A stretch of DNA of 46,346 nucleotides from E44-bin88 sp034419075 (GTDB lineage Bacteria; Chloroflexota; Dehalococcoidia; Dehalococcoidales; BS750m-G39): contig DAOULR010000005.1 in the NCBI GenBank assembly GCA_034419075.1, forward strand, positions 1 to 46,346, written 5' to 3'. Position 1 is the first letter of the stretch. Each line of letters opens with the position of its first letter. Below the pieces are notes generated by a model. The model was not told where the DNA came from. It was given only the letters and a program-made list of their open reading frames with translations, and did no database searches. This document shows positions 26,976 through 34,841 of this stretch, piece after piece. Made by a program: the position numbers and the translations under genes.

Positions 26976-27575
26976 ATGAAAGATAATTTTTACAGGCTTA
27001 AGCTACTAAATGCTGTTCTTTACTTTGCCAGTAAAACTAATAAGCCCAACCTAACTAAAATTCTAAAACTACTTTATTTTTTAGACTTCACTCATTTCAA
27101 GGAAACAGGCTACCCCTCTATAAACCTAATTTACTATGCTTGGCAAAACGGCCCTGTTCCCAAAGGTTTTTACGAGGAAGTTCAAGGCGGCAAAGTTCCA
27201 GATGATTTTGCAGATAAACTAGCTATTATACCCAGCGAGCGCTGGGAAACAACACATCCAGAACGTAAAGAATATATATTCAAATCGATAAAAAAAGCGA
27301 ACCTGTCTGTTTTTACTCCACGTGAACTGAGGATAATGGACAACTTATGCGATATTTACCGAGACGCGACTGCCAGTCAAATGACAGAAATCACTCACTT
27401 GCCCAAAGAACCGTGGGAAACCACGAAGAAAACAAAAGGGCTTTTCAAATATATAGATTACCTGCTATCTATAGATGATTCTTCTCCATTCTCTACAGAA
27501 GAAGCCCAGGAAAGATTAACGGAACATTTCGAAATATTGAATAACTTCGGATTAAATCCCACGAAAGTGAAATAA
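26976..27575 (+). CDS. Panacea-domain (DUF4065/SocA-like) antitoxin
   Basis: This 199-aa protein has the Panacea domain at its N-terminus: LLNAVLYFASKTNKPNLTKI, LLYFLDFTHFKETGYPSINL and YYAWQNGPVPKGFYEEV. Panacea proteins neutralise many unrelated toxins by direct binding in two-gene PanAT systems. ORF 27582 follows after 6 bases and should be the toxin. Both genes are clearly AT-richer than their neighbours, a sign of recent transfer. The C-terminal half (ELRIMDNLCDIYRDATASQM onward) matches the usual helical end. ATG 26976 fits the promoter. Confidence 0.85.
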   Translation: MKDNFYRLKLLNAVLYFASKTNKPNLTKILKLLYFLDFTHFKETGYPSINLIYYAWQNGPVPKGFYEEVQGGKVPDDFADKLAIIPSERWETTHPERKEYIFKSIKKANLSVFTPRELRIMDNLCDIYRDATASQMTEITHLPKEPWETTKKTKGLFKYIDYLLSIDDSSPFSTEEAQERLTEHFEILNNFGLNPTKVK

Positions 27576-27581
27576 GGCTAG

Positions 27582-27989
27582 ATGCCAAAGGCCGGGCAGA
27601 TATTATTCTGTAAAGATTTCGTTTTCTCTAACAAATCTGCAGGGAATAAGCTGCTCGTCGTTTTAAACTCCGGTGATAACAGAGAAACCTGTTTAGTTGT
27701 CAAAACTACTTCCCAAAAAGAATATTACGGTTGGTGTCACCCGGGCTGTAATTCTAAGAAAAAATGCTTCTGCATCTATCTAGAGTGCCAACAGGGGTTT
27801 GATAAAGAAACGTTGGTTCAATTAGATTACATATACCCAATTAACGTTGACGAACTACTAGACAGCAAACAGATAACATTCGTTGACCGCCTATCTGATC
27901 TATGCTTTACCAAGGTGAAAAAATGTCTAAGAAACTTTAAGGAAGACATTCCCACAGGGTACTGGGCGCTAATCTACACACCTACTTAA
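27582..27989 (+). CDS. probable PemK-like toxin paired with the Panacea antitoxin
   Basis: This 135-aa protein opens KAGQILFCKDFVFSNKSAGN, followed by KLLVVLNSGDN and CLVVKTTSQKEYY, an SH3-like beta pattern like PemK/MazF RNA-cutting toxins (GQI..., LVVLN..., VKTTS). Six cysteines (CHPGCNSKKKCFCIYLEC) cluster mid-protein, which is unusual for PemK. It ends PTGYWALIYTPT. It is AT-rich like its partner and lies 6 bases behind it. I infer an RNase-type toxin; a different toxin fold is possible because catalytic residues cannot be set by eye. Confidence 0.6.
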   Translation: MPKAGQILFCKDFVFSNKSAGNKLLVVLNSGDNRETCLVVKTTSQKEYYGWCHPGCNSKKKCFCIYLECQQGFDKETLVQLDYIYPINVDELLDSKQITFVDRLSDLCFTKVKKCLRNFKEDIPTGYWALIYTPT

Positions 27990-28077
27990 TCTGTAACGTT
28001 TATTATCCAGTAGAATAGGGTAAAGCTAAACCCAAGAAAGTCCTTTCAAGCCCTTCTCTTTTTATGTTTTGTGGGTA

Positions 28078-28106
28078 TTGACACCGCCCCAACAGAGGAC
28101 TACACT
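28078..28106 (+). promoter_or_regulatory. promoter of the patatin gene
   Basis: TTGACA (28078-28083) and TACACT (28101-28106) are separated by 17 bases. Transcription should start near 28113, 26 bases before the ATG, with AGGAGC as ribosome-binding site. Confidence 0.8.
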
Positions 28107-28138
28107 AAAGCTCCGACAAAGCTCCACAGGAGCAAGCC

Positions 28139-29350
28139 ATGGAAGACTTCTACACCGGAGACCGCCGCATAAACTACTGCCTGAAGTGCAAAAAGGTTGA
28201 CCCCAACCCCGTTACCAAAGAAGGCCGACTATACTGCCATGTATGCCAGACCAGACTGAGGACCAAGGGCGCGGGGCTGGCCCTTTCGGGGGGCGGCTAC
28301 AGAGCGGCCCTTTTCCACATCGGCACCCTCTGGCGGCTCAACGAGCTGGGCTGGCTGAAAAGGCTGGCCGAGGTCACCAGCGTATCGGGGGGCTCGATTA
28401 CGGCGGGGTGGCTGGGGCTGCAATGGAAGAACTTGAAGTTCGGCGAGGACGGGGTGGCTACCAATTTCGAGGATGGGATTGTAAAGCCCCTGCGGGAGTT
28501 CTGCTCACACGGGATCGAAGGCGAAGGCTTCTTCTGCGGACTGGCCCGGCCCTACCGCCGATTCTTCGGCAAAGCCACCCTGCAGAACTTGCCCCCGGAT
28601 AAAAAAGGCCCCCGCTTCACCATCTACGCCACCAGCCTGCAGACCGGTGTCAGCGTGAGGTTTTCCCGCCCCTACCTGGCCGACTATAATCTGGGCGAGA
28701 TCAGGGAGCCAAAAATCGAGCTGGCTAAAGCCGTGGCCGCCTCCAGCGCCTTCCCGCCCATCATGAACCCCGTCATGCTCAAGTTCAAGCCCACCGACTG
28801 GAAAGACTGGCCCGACCGGGGCAAAAAGAAAGACATCCCGGGGAAAGAGAAAATGCGTAAGACCATGGCCCTTACCGACGGGGGCGTCTACGACAACATG
28901 GGGCTGGAAAGGGTCTGGGACCGCTACACCACGGTACTGGTCAGCGACGCCGGGGCGCCCTTTTCGCCGACAAGCGGGACCTGCTGGCGGGGGCTGAACC
29001 GACTCTCGGTCACCAGGCGGGTTATCGACACTATCACCGAACAGACCCGCCGCCTGCGCCGGCGATGGGCGGTAACTGACTTCATAGAAGGGGCGTCACT
29101 GGGCACATACTGGGGTATAACCACCCATATCAGCGACTACGAGCTGGTGGAGCACGGGTTGCCGCCCCCGCTGCTCAAGGACAGCAAGGCGACGGCGGCG
29201 CTAAGCCGAATCGGCACGCGCCTGAAAGGTTTTAGCCAGAAGGAGCAGAAAGATTTAATAAACTGGGGCTACGCCCTCACCGACGCTGGCATGCGCCGCT
29301 ACGTCCTGGAGGCAGGAGCCAAACCGGGGCACCTGCCCTGCTCCAAATAG
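28139..29350 (+). CDS. patatin-like phospholipase with N-terminal zinc finger
   Basis: This 403-aa protein starts with a four-cysteine zinc finger (C14, C17, C33, C36) and continues into a patatin lipase. The oxyanion loop is ALSGGGYRAALFHIG (about 48-62), the nucleophile S83 lies in TSVSGGSITAG, and the partner aspartate D247 is in MALTDGGVYDNMGLE. Such enzymes release fatty acids from membrane lipids. An N-terminal zinc finger is unusual and could bind nucleic acid or a partner. It has its own promoter and terminator. A defence or toxin role near the PanAT pair is possible but not shown: no cyclase gene accompanies it. Confidence 0.85.
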   Translation: MEDFYTGDRRINYCLKCKKVDPNPVTKEGRLYCHVCQTRLRTKGAGLALSGGGYRAALFHIGTLWRLNELGWLKRLAEVTSVSGGSITAGWLGLQWKNLKFGEDGVATNFEDGIVKPLREFCSHGIEGEGFFCGLARPYRRFFGKATLQNLPPDKKGPRFTIYATSLQTGVSVRFSRPYLADYNLGEIREPKIELAKAVAASSAFPPIMNPVMLKFKPTDWKDWPDRGKKKDIPGKEKMRKTMALTDGGVYDNMGLERVWDRYTTVLVSDAGAPFSPTSGTCWRGLNRLSVTRRVIDTITEQTRRLRRRWAVTDFIEGASLGTYWGITTHISDYELVEHGLPPPLLKDSKATAALSRIGTRLKGFSQKEQKDLINWGYALTDAGMRRYVLEAGAKPGHLPCSK

Positions 29351-29364
29351 CCTAATTAAACACT

Positions 29365-29393
29365 AGAGGGGAGCTTTTGGCTCCCCTCTTTTC
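29365..29393. terminator. bidirectional terminator between patatin and surface protein genes
   Basis: The stem AGAGGGGAGC (29365-29374) pairs with GCTCCCCTCT (29380-29389) around TTTTG, followed by TTTTC on the plus strand. Convergent genes end on both sides. Confidence 0.8.
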
Positions 29394-29410
29394 ATATCGA
29401 GTCAGCTAAA

Positions 29411-31291
29411 TCAATAGTATTCGCCGCCGCCACCCCTCCGACCAATCCACAGGCCGATGAAGAAGAAGACTATGGCCACCACCACCATGGTGACCCAAAC
29501 CACCCAACCCGTGAACTGGAAGGACCAGCCGACGGTGAAGGTCTCGGGCTCAGACCACTCGCTTTCATTGGAGGCGGCGTCCACCGCCCTCACCCTCCAG
29601 TAGTAGGGCTCGTCCTCGCCCCTCGATTCCAGCTTATCATCCTCGGGTATGGTGTATTCCGCATCCTCCAGCCCGGTCTCGTTGATGACACGGGTGGCCG
29701 CGGTGAAGCTATCGCTGGTGGCTACCTGTAGGTCATAGGTCACCGGGATGCTGGCGGGTTCAACGTCATCAACCTCTTCCCATTCGAAGACGGCTTCTTT
29801 TTCCGATTTTTCCCCCTCGATCGGTGCGACTAGCTCGGGGGTGGGGGGAGCATTCTCCTCCATGTAGAAGTCGAATTCCTTGGTTATAGTGCCGTCGCTG
29901 ACGGTGATGGTATGTTCCCCGCCCTCGCTGGCAGGAATGGTGAAGATGGCGGTGAAATTACCGCTGGTGTCGGAGTTAACGGTGACTAAGGTAACGGGGG
30001 TGGTTTCATAGATGACGGTAACGGCGTGACTGGGGGTAAAGCCGAGGCCGGTTATGGTCAGTGACATGCCCACGTGGCCGGGGGCGGTTTCGGAGGTGGT
30101 CTGACTGATGGTGGCCGAGGTGGTGGCCTCGTAATTGGCCGTAGCCGTGTTGGTGGAGGCGTCGCTCGCCTGCACCACATAAGTCCCGGCGTCACCGGCG
30201 GGCACGGTGAAGGTGGCGGAGAAATTGCCCGCGGTGTTGGTGGTCACCGTCGCGGGGCTGGTGGTAACGACCACATTATTATACTTGATGGTTATAGTCG
30301 AGCTGGCGGCGAAGCCGGTTCCAGTAACGGTGACGGTGGCGCCCGAAGGCCCGCTGGTCGGGTTGATGGTTATCTTCTGCCCGACGGTGAAGGTGGCTGT
30401 GTCGTAATTAGTGCCGGCATCCTGGGCCTTTACGGTATGGCTGCCCCGGGAAGACTCGGGGACGGTAAAAGTGGTGGTAGGCAGAGTGCCAACGGAACTG
30501 GTAGTCACCGTCGCGGGGCTGGTGACAACAGCGGTACCGTCAAAGGTAATGGTGACAGTCGAGCTGGCGTCAAAGCCATCGCCGGTGACGGTAATCGTGT
30601 CTCCGACAGCCCCCGAGGTTGGGTTGATGGCTACGTCGGGGTCGATTTCCAGGGTGACGGTGTCATCATTGGTGGGAGTGCTGGTCTCCTGGGCTTTGAC
30701 GGTGTGACTACCTTCAACACTGGCGGGCACGGCGAAGGTAAAACCGGTGAAGCTGCCGTAGCTATCGGTGGTTTTAGTGCCGACGCTGGTAGTATCGTAG
30801 TAGATGGTTACACTAACGCTGCCATTGAAGCCGCCACCCGCGACCGTAATCGTGTCGCCGACATTAGCCGTGGAAGGGGTGGCGGTAATCCCGGGTATTA
30901 TGGTAAAGGGCGTTACGGCAGTGTCGCCCGTCCCATCAGAAGGTATAGCCGCACGCACGGAGCAGGCCGTACCCAATGGCCTCGTGGGCACGACAAGGGA
31001 GCCTGCGGCAACGAGCTGGCCGAGGGTGTTGGTCGAGGCCGCCAAGTAGGGCTCACCCGTATCTACATCCCCGTTATCATTGGTATCGAACCAGACCACA
31101 CCGCCGGTCAGGCCCGGCGTAAAGCCTGTAGAACTGGCGGTCACCACACTTATGGCTGTCCCCGGGGAGGCAGAAGTGGGAGAGATCACAAGCACCGCCG
31201 CACCCATGGCCGGCGTTATCGGTATGGCCAGCATGAGCAAGGCCAGGACGACCGCCGCCGCCAAAATCCTGAAAAACCTGGTGTGTTTCAT
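29411..31291 (-). CDS. surface protein with IPT/TIG-like Ig repeats and C-terminal anchor
   Basis: This 626-aa protein has a signal peptide (1-31), then five Ig-like repeats marked by INPTSGAVGDTITVTGDGF-type openings (about residues 35, 135, 221, 303, 395). A fibronectin-type stretch (APPTPELVAPIEGEKSEKEA, YYWRVRAVDAASNESEWSEP) comes before a membrane helix (VWVTMVVVAIVFFFIGLWIG) and the tail GRRGGGGEYY. It should be exported and anchored with its repeats outside. The protein at 34842 has the same plan, signal and anchor. TTTACT-16-TATAAT is its promoter. Confidence 0.85.
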   Translation of the reverse strand: MKHTRFFRILAAAVVLALLMLAIPITPAMGAAVLVISPTSASPGTAISVVTASSTGFTPGLTGGVVWFDTNDNGDVDTGEPYLAASTNTLGQLVAAGSLVVPTRPLGTACSVRAAIPSDGTGDTAVTPFTIIPGITATPSTANVGDTITVAGGGFNGSVSVTIYYDTTSVGTKTTDSYGSFTGFTFAVPASVEGSHTVKAQETSTPTNDDTVTLEIDPDVAINPTSGAVGDTITVTGDGFDASSTVTITFDGTAVVTSPATVTTSSVGTLPTTTFTVPESSRGSHTVKAQDAGTNYDTATFTVGQKITINPTSGPSGATVTVTGTGFAASSTITIKYNNVVVTTSPATVTTNTAGNFSATFTVPAGDAGTYVVQASDASTNTATANYEATTSATISQTTSETAPGHVGMSLTITGLGFTPSHAVTVIYETTPVTLVTVNSDTSGNFTAIFTIPASEGGEHTITVSDGTITKEFDFYMEENAPPTPELVAPIEGEKSEKEAVFEWEEVDDVEPASIPVTYDLQVATSDSFTAATRVINETGLEDAEYTIPEDDKLESRGEDEPYYWRVRAVDAASNESEWSEPETFTVGWSFQFTGWVVWVTMVVVAIVFFFIGLWIGRRGGGGEYY

Positions 31292-31337
31292 CTGTCACCT
31301 CCGTTACATTGCCGAGCGCGATGTTTGTCTTAACTAC

Positions 31338-31365
31338 ATTATAGGCAGATAGCCGAAAAAGTAAA
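31338..31365 (-). promoter_or_regulatory. promoter of the surface protein at 29411
   Basis: On the minus strand TTTACT (plus 31360-31365) and TATAAT (plus 31338-31343) are 16 bases apart, followed by a 40-base leader and GGAGGTG. Confidence 0.65.
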
Positions 31366-31380
31366 GGGGTTAAGGGGGCA

Positions 31381-31419
31381 AAATAAAATCCCCCCTCCCC
31401 GATTGGGGGGAGGGGGGAT
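31381..31419 (-). terminator. terminator of the merR gene
   Basis: A long perfect stem, ATCCCCCCTCCCC (31388-31400) with GGGGAGGGGGGAT (31407-31419) around GATTGG, is followed on the minus strand by TTTTATTT. Two close relatives lie at 32350 and 34772. Confidence 0.85.
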
Positions 31420-31438
31420 AAGGGGTTTCTGCGGGCTG

Positions 31439-32257
31439 TCAGGCCTTCTCTACCGGGAACTGTATCTCGGTGATATTCTCCGATGGGTCTTTGACCTTGT
31501 TCGGGTCGGAGAAATAAATCTCCCTGCCGGGACCGATAATCTGGTAGCCGTTGCTCTCAATCCAGGCCATCAGGGCGTTATAGCCCTGGCTGATGCCCTC
31601 GTAGGCACCCTTGTAAACGGTGCAGGCGGCCTGTTCCACGCCGGGCAGCTCGTAGACCTTTACCCGTTCCGAACCCTTGATTTCCTTGCCGATGGGCACG
31701 GCAATCTCGACATCAACGTCGCTTTCCTTGTACTCTTTGTCATGGCATATAAACATGGGCGGGCCGGCGGGCTTGAAGACCCATTTCTTGCCCAGATATT
31801 TGAATATCTCGCCGTAGAGCGGCCCCACGGCGCCATAGCTGGGCAGTATATCGTGGATTGAGGCGATGAGCATTGGTTCTATTTTTTTGATGGTTACTTG
31901 ATAGTCTGGCATAGCACCCTCCTTTTCTAGTTGTTTCAGCAACTTCTCCACCCGTTCCAGCTGTAACTGCTCTTCGCTCACCCGGCGCTGGAGCTCGCCT
32001 CTCTTTAAGATGAAGATATCCCTCATCTGATGGGGGGTGAGGCTGTTGTTGACCAGAGTGGCAATCTCCTCCAGGGAAAGTCCCATATCCTTGAGGGCGA
32101 TTATGTAGTTGAGCCTGGGCAGCTGGTCAGCCGAGTAGTAGCGATAGCTGGTGAACTGGTCTACCTTAACCGGTTTCAGCAGACCGATTTCGTCGTAGTA
32201 GCGCAGTGTTTTAACCGAAATCTGGCTTAGTATGGAGAAATCGCCGATTTTAAACAT
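31439..32257 (-). CDS. MerR-family regulator with GyrI-like ligand domain (BmrR-like)
   Basis: This 272-aa protein has an N-terminal MerR DNA-binding part (FKIGDFSILSQISVKTLRYY and DEIGLLKPVKVDQFTSYRYY), a coiled-coil linker (about 76-113) and a C-terminal GyrI-like domain (MLIASIHDILPSYGAVGPL, AACTVYKGAYEGISQGYNAL, YQIIGPGREIYFSD) that binds hydrophobic cationic drugs in BmrR and relatives. Its own promoter has the 19-base spacer and inverted repeat typical of MerR control, so it is autoregulated. The MMPL exporter next to it is a likely target or partner. Confidence 0.9.
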   Translation of the reverse strand: MFKIGDFSILSQISVKTLRYYDEIGLLKPVKVDQFTSYRYYSADQLPRLNYIIALKDMGLSLEEIATLVNNSLTPHQMRDIFILKRGELQRRVSEEQLQLERVEKLLKQLEKEGAMPDYQVTIKKIEPMLIASIHDILPSYGAVGPLYGEIFKYLGKKWVFKPAGPPMFICHDKEYKESDVDVEIAVPIGKEIKGSERVKVYELPGVEQAACTVYKGAYEGISQGYNALMAWIESNGYQIIGPGREIYFSDPNKVKDPSENITEIQFPVEKA

Positions 32258-32278
32258 CAGACCTCCTTTTAATTATTC

Positions 32279-32294
32279 TGGAAGGTACCTTCCA
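32279..32294. promoter_or_regulatory. 16-bp perfect palindrome in the merR leader
   Basis: TGGAAGGTACCTTCCA lies just downstream of the merR -10, in the transcribed leader, 21 bases before the start codon. It could be a second operator or form a short hairpin. It is distinct from the MerR dyad. Confidence 0.5.
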
Positions 32295-32298
32295 CCCT

Positions 32299-32329
32299 AA
32301 TATAGACCCTCCCGTAGGGGGAGAGTCAA
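32299..32329 (-). promoter_or_regulatory. MerR-type promoter and BmrR-like operator
   Basis: On the minus strand TTGACT (plus 32324-32329) and TATATT (plus 32299-32304) are separated by 19 bases, too long for normal transcription. Within and flanking the spacer lies the dyad GACTCTCCC-N5-GGGAGGGTC. Both features match the bmr promoter of Bacillus, where BmrR twists the spacer to activate. Confidence 0.8.
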
Positions 32330-32349
32330 TACCCCCGGGGACGAATCTC

Positions 32350-32384
32350 AAAAAAATACCCCCTCCCCGATTGGGGAGGGGGTA
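32350..32384 (-). terminator. terminator of the MMPL gene
   Basis: The stem TACCCCCTCCCC (32357-32368) pairs with GGGGAGGGGGTA (32373-32384) around GATT, followed on the minus strand by TTTTTTTG. Confidence 0.85.
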
Positions 32385-32396
32385 AACAGCTAAAGC

Positions 32397-34679
32397 TTAA
32401 GCCCTCTTTAATCGCCGCCTGGGCCGCTTTTTCTCCCGCCAGTTGTCGTACCAGACGATGACCCCGGGCATGACGGCAATCGTTATCACCAGGCAGAGGA
32501 AGACGCCGACCACGGTGGCGATGCCGAAGTCGCGAATCATGACAAAGTTGGAGGCGATGAGGACGCCGAAGCCGCCCAGCGTGGTCACGGCGGTGATAAC
32601 GATGGCCCGCCCTATCTTGGATATGGCCTTAGCCATAGCCTCTTTGGGCGAATTCCCCAGCCCTTTCTCTTCCTCATAGCGCCCCATGAGCAGCACCATA
32701 AACTCGGTGCAGATACCGATGATAATGACGCCCAGAACGGCGGTGAGGGGGTTGAGGGGAATACCGATTAGATACATATCCAGCGATGACCAGGCGATGA
32801 CGGCGCCCACGGGTATGATGGTGAATAGCGCCCGGCTCAGGCGGCGGTAGACGGCCAGGAGGACGACGAAGACGGCGCTGAGGCAGATGAGGTTCATGGT
32901 GAGCCTCTTGCCGACCACAGCGTCGATGGTGCTGGCGCCGAGGGCCAGGGTGCCGACGGATGATACGTCAACACCGGCGGGCGGGCCAGCTTCCGCCTTC
33001 ATCTCCTGCAGCAGGTCGTGGATTTCCCCGAATGATATGTCTTTAATAGCAAACGAGGCGCTGGCCATGGTGCGGTCGGCGGAGAGCACCTGGTCGAGGG
33101 AGATGGGCGGGGTGGCGGCCAGTATGGCATCAATCTGTTCCTGGCCGGGGATTATGCCGCCCGTAGCTTCGCTGACCAATGTCGCCGGGCTGTTGACCGA
33201 AATCAGCTCGGAGTGGAGGACAAAAGCCATATCCTCATAGCCCTTGAGCCATTCCAGCACTTCGGGGCTGGTGACGTCATCGGCCTCTATCATGAGGCGG
33301 ATATCGCCGCCGCTGCCCACTATCTGACGCAGCTCCCTGACCTCCCTGAGCTCGGTTATATCCTGGGGCATAAGCTCCTCGAAGTCGGTATTCTTGGGCA
33401 GCCAGTGGTCAACCACGCCACCGGCAACTCCGAAAGCAACGGCCACGATAAAAATCCAGAGCGTCTGGCTGATAGCCAGTCTGCCCACGCGCAAAAGAAT
33501 GCGCTCGGTGCGGCCGCTCGCCTCCGTCGATTCCTTCCTCAGCTTGACAATGGGCGTCCGCTTGTCGCTGCGGTAGAGAATGCTGTGCAGCAGGAAGATA
33601 GCCACCAGGTAGCTTAATATGATGCCGATGGTAAGCGCCACGCCGAAGTCGCGTATCATGGGCACCTCGGATATGTAGAGGGTGATAAAGCCGATTATGG
33701 TCGCCAGCAGGGCAATGCCCACCGAGGGGAACATATGTGACAGGGAGCTGACGATGGAATCGCCCACCGTCCTTTTGCGGAGAAGCTCTTCCTGGTAGCG
33801 GTTATGGAACTGGATGGAATAGTCTATGCCTAGTCCGATGAGTATGGGCAGCACGCCCATGGTAGCCATGGTGAGTGGAATCGAGAGGTAACCCATCATG
33901 CCGAAAGTCCAGAAGGCACCGACGCCGACCATGAAGAGGGAGAGCAATCGCCAGCGCACGCGAAAGAGCACCATCAGGACTAAAATCATGACGGCTATAG
34001 ACAACGCCAGCAGCACCTTTATGTTATTGTTCATGCTGCGGCTGATGGCGTCGACCAGCTTGGTGGCGGCGACTACCGTCGTCTTCACCCCGCTTAAAGA
34101 ATGGACGATAAAGAAGTCCTCGATATCCTTGGCCGCCTTCAGGGCCTGGTCGTCTCCCAGGTTGCCCTGAGGCGTGACCAGAATAAGGGCATGGTTATCA
34201 TCGGGGATGAGGGGCTGCATGGCCGCGCTGACCTGTCCCCCATCGTAGAGAACAGCAGCCACAAAGCGGGGGTTATCCAGCGTCGGTTCGCCGATAAGCT
34301 GAATCTGGGCCGGAGTTATCTCTCCCATGGCACCGCGGAGCACGGTCAGAGGGCTGATAATGTAAAGGTAACGCTCGTCGGCGGAAAACTGTTGCTCGAA
34401 CTGGTCGAGGATGGCCAGGTTACCGGTCGAGAAGATATCGTCAAGGCTGCCTTCGAGCAGAACGGTGATAGGATCGCCGCCGAACTGTTCTTCATAGCGC
34501 GCGTTGTCCTGGGCTAGGTCCGAGCTGGGGGAAACCAGGGAGTCGAAGCCGGTGTCGGGGGTGAGCATGGTAGCCCCGGGGATAGCAGCGCCGCAGAGCA
34601 GCAGGACGGCCAGCAGTAGCCACCAGGAACGGCGTAAGACAAAGCGCGCCAGCGCCTCGCTTATTCTCTTCATCAGCAC
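32397..34679 (-). CDS. MMPL/RND family exporter
   Basis: This 760-aa protein has the duplicated RND plan of the MMPL/HAE3 group. A first helix (about 15-37) is followed by an outside loop (to about 205), a helix bundle (MGVLPILIGLGIDYSIQFHN and IGFITLYISEVPMIRDFGVA), then helix 7 near 395, a second outside loop (430-600) and a final bundle ending DFGIATVVGVFLCLVITIAV and a basic tail. GIDYSIQFHNRYQEE and GICTEFMVLLMGRYEEE are the paired motifs of the two halves. Such proteins export lipids or hydrophobic molecules by proton flow. The MerR regulator lies downstream on the same strand with its own promoter. Confidence 0.9.
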   Translation of the reverse strand: MLMKRISEALARFVLRRSWWLLLAVLLLCGAAIPGATMLTPDTGFDSLVSPSSDLAQDNARYEEQFGGDPITVLLEGSLDDIFSTGNLAILDQFEQQFSADERYLYIISPLTVLRGAMGEITPAQIQLIGEPTLDNPRFVAAVLYDGGQVSAAMQPLIPDDNHALILVTPQGNLGDDQALKAAKDIEDFFIVHSLSGVKTTVVAATKLVDAISRSMNNNIKVLLALSIAVMILVLMVLFRVRWRLLSLFMVGVGAFWTFGMMGYLSIPLTMATMGVLPILIGLGIDYSIQFHNRYQEELLRKRTVGDSIVSSLSHMFPSVGIALLATIIGFITLYISEVPMIRDFGVALTIGIILSYLVAIFLLHSILYRSDKRTPIVKLRKESTEASGRTERILLRVGRLAISQTLWIFIVAVAFGVAGGVVDHWLPKNTDFEELMPQDITELREVRELRQIVGSGGDIRLMIEADDVTSPEVLEWLKGYEDMAFVLHSELISVNSPATLVSEATGGIIPGQEQIDAILAATPPISLDQVLSADRTMASASFAIKDISFGEIHDLLQEMKAEAGPPAGVDVSSVGTLALGASTIDAVVGKRLTMNLICLSAVFVVLLAVYRRLSRALFTIIPVGAVIAWSSLDMYLIGIPLNPLTAVLGVIIIGICTEFMVLLMGRYEEEKGLGNSPKEAMAKAISKIGRAIVITAVTTLGGFGVLIASNFVMIRDFGIATVVGVFLCLVITIAVMPGVIVWYDNWREKKRPRRRLKRA

Positions 34680-34711
34680 CGTCTCCTCTTTGCTTCTGAC
34701 CCTATAGAGAT

Positions 34712-34740
34712 ATTGTTAAGCGGAAATCTCTTCCTGTCAA
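34712..34740 (-). promoter_or_regulatory. possible promoter of the MMPL gene
   Basis: On the minus strand TTGACA (plus 34735-34740) is followed after 17 bases by AACAAT (plus 34712-34717). The -10 is weak. Confidence 0.45.
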
Positions 34741-34771
34741 GTACCATAAAGCCAGTCTAAGTCTCTTTTTA

Positions 34772-34808
34772 GCCAAAAATTACCCCCCTCCCTAGTGGGG
34801 AGGGGGGT
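34772..34808 (-). terminator. terminator of the surface protein at 34842
   Basis: The stem ACCCCCCTCCC (34782-34792) pairs with GGGAGGGGGGT (34798-34808), followed on the minus strand by ATTTTTGGC. It is nearly the same hairpin as at 31381 and 32350. Confidence 0.8.
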
Positions 34809-34841
34809 TGGCCAATCAAAGGTCTGCCTCGGCTAAAAGGG

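Noticed and set aside
29380..31360. Long plus-strand ORF of 419 aa opposite the surface protein (30074-31333)
   Set aside because: It is the antisense shadow of the Ig-repeat gene: Gly/Arg-rich, no family, while the minus strand has signal, domains, promoter and terminator.
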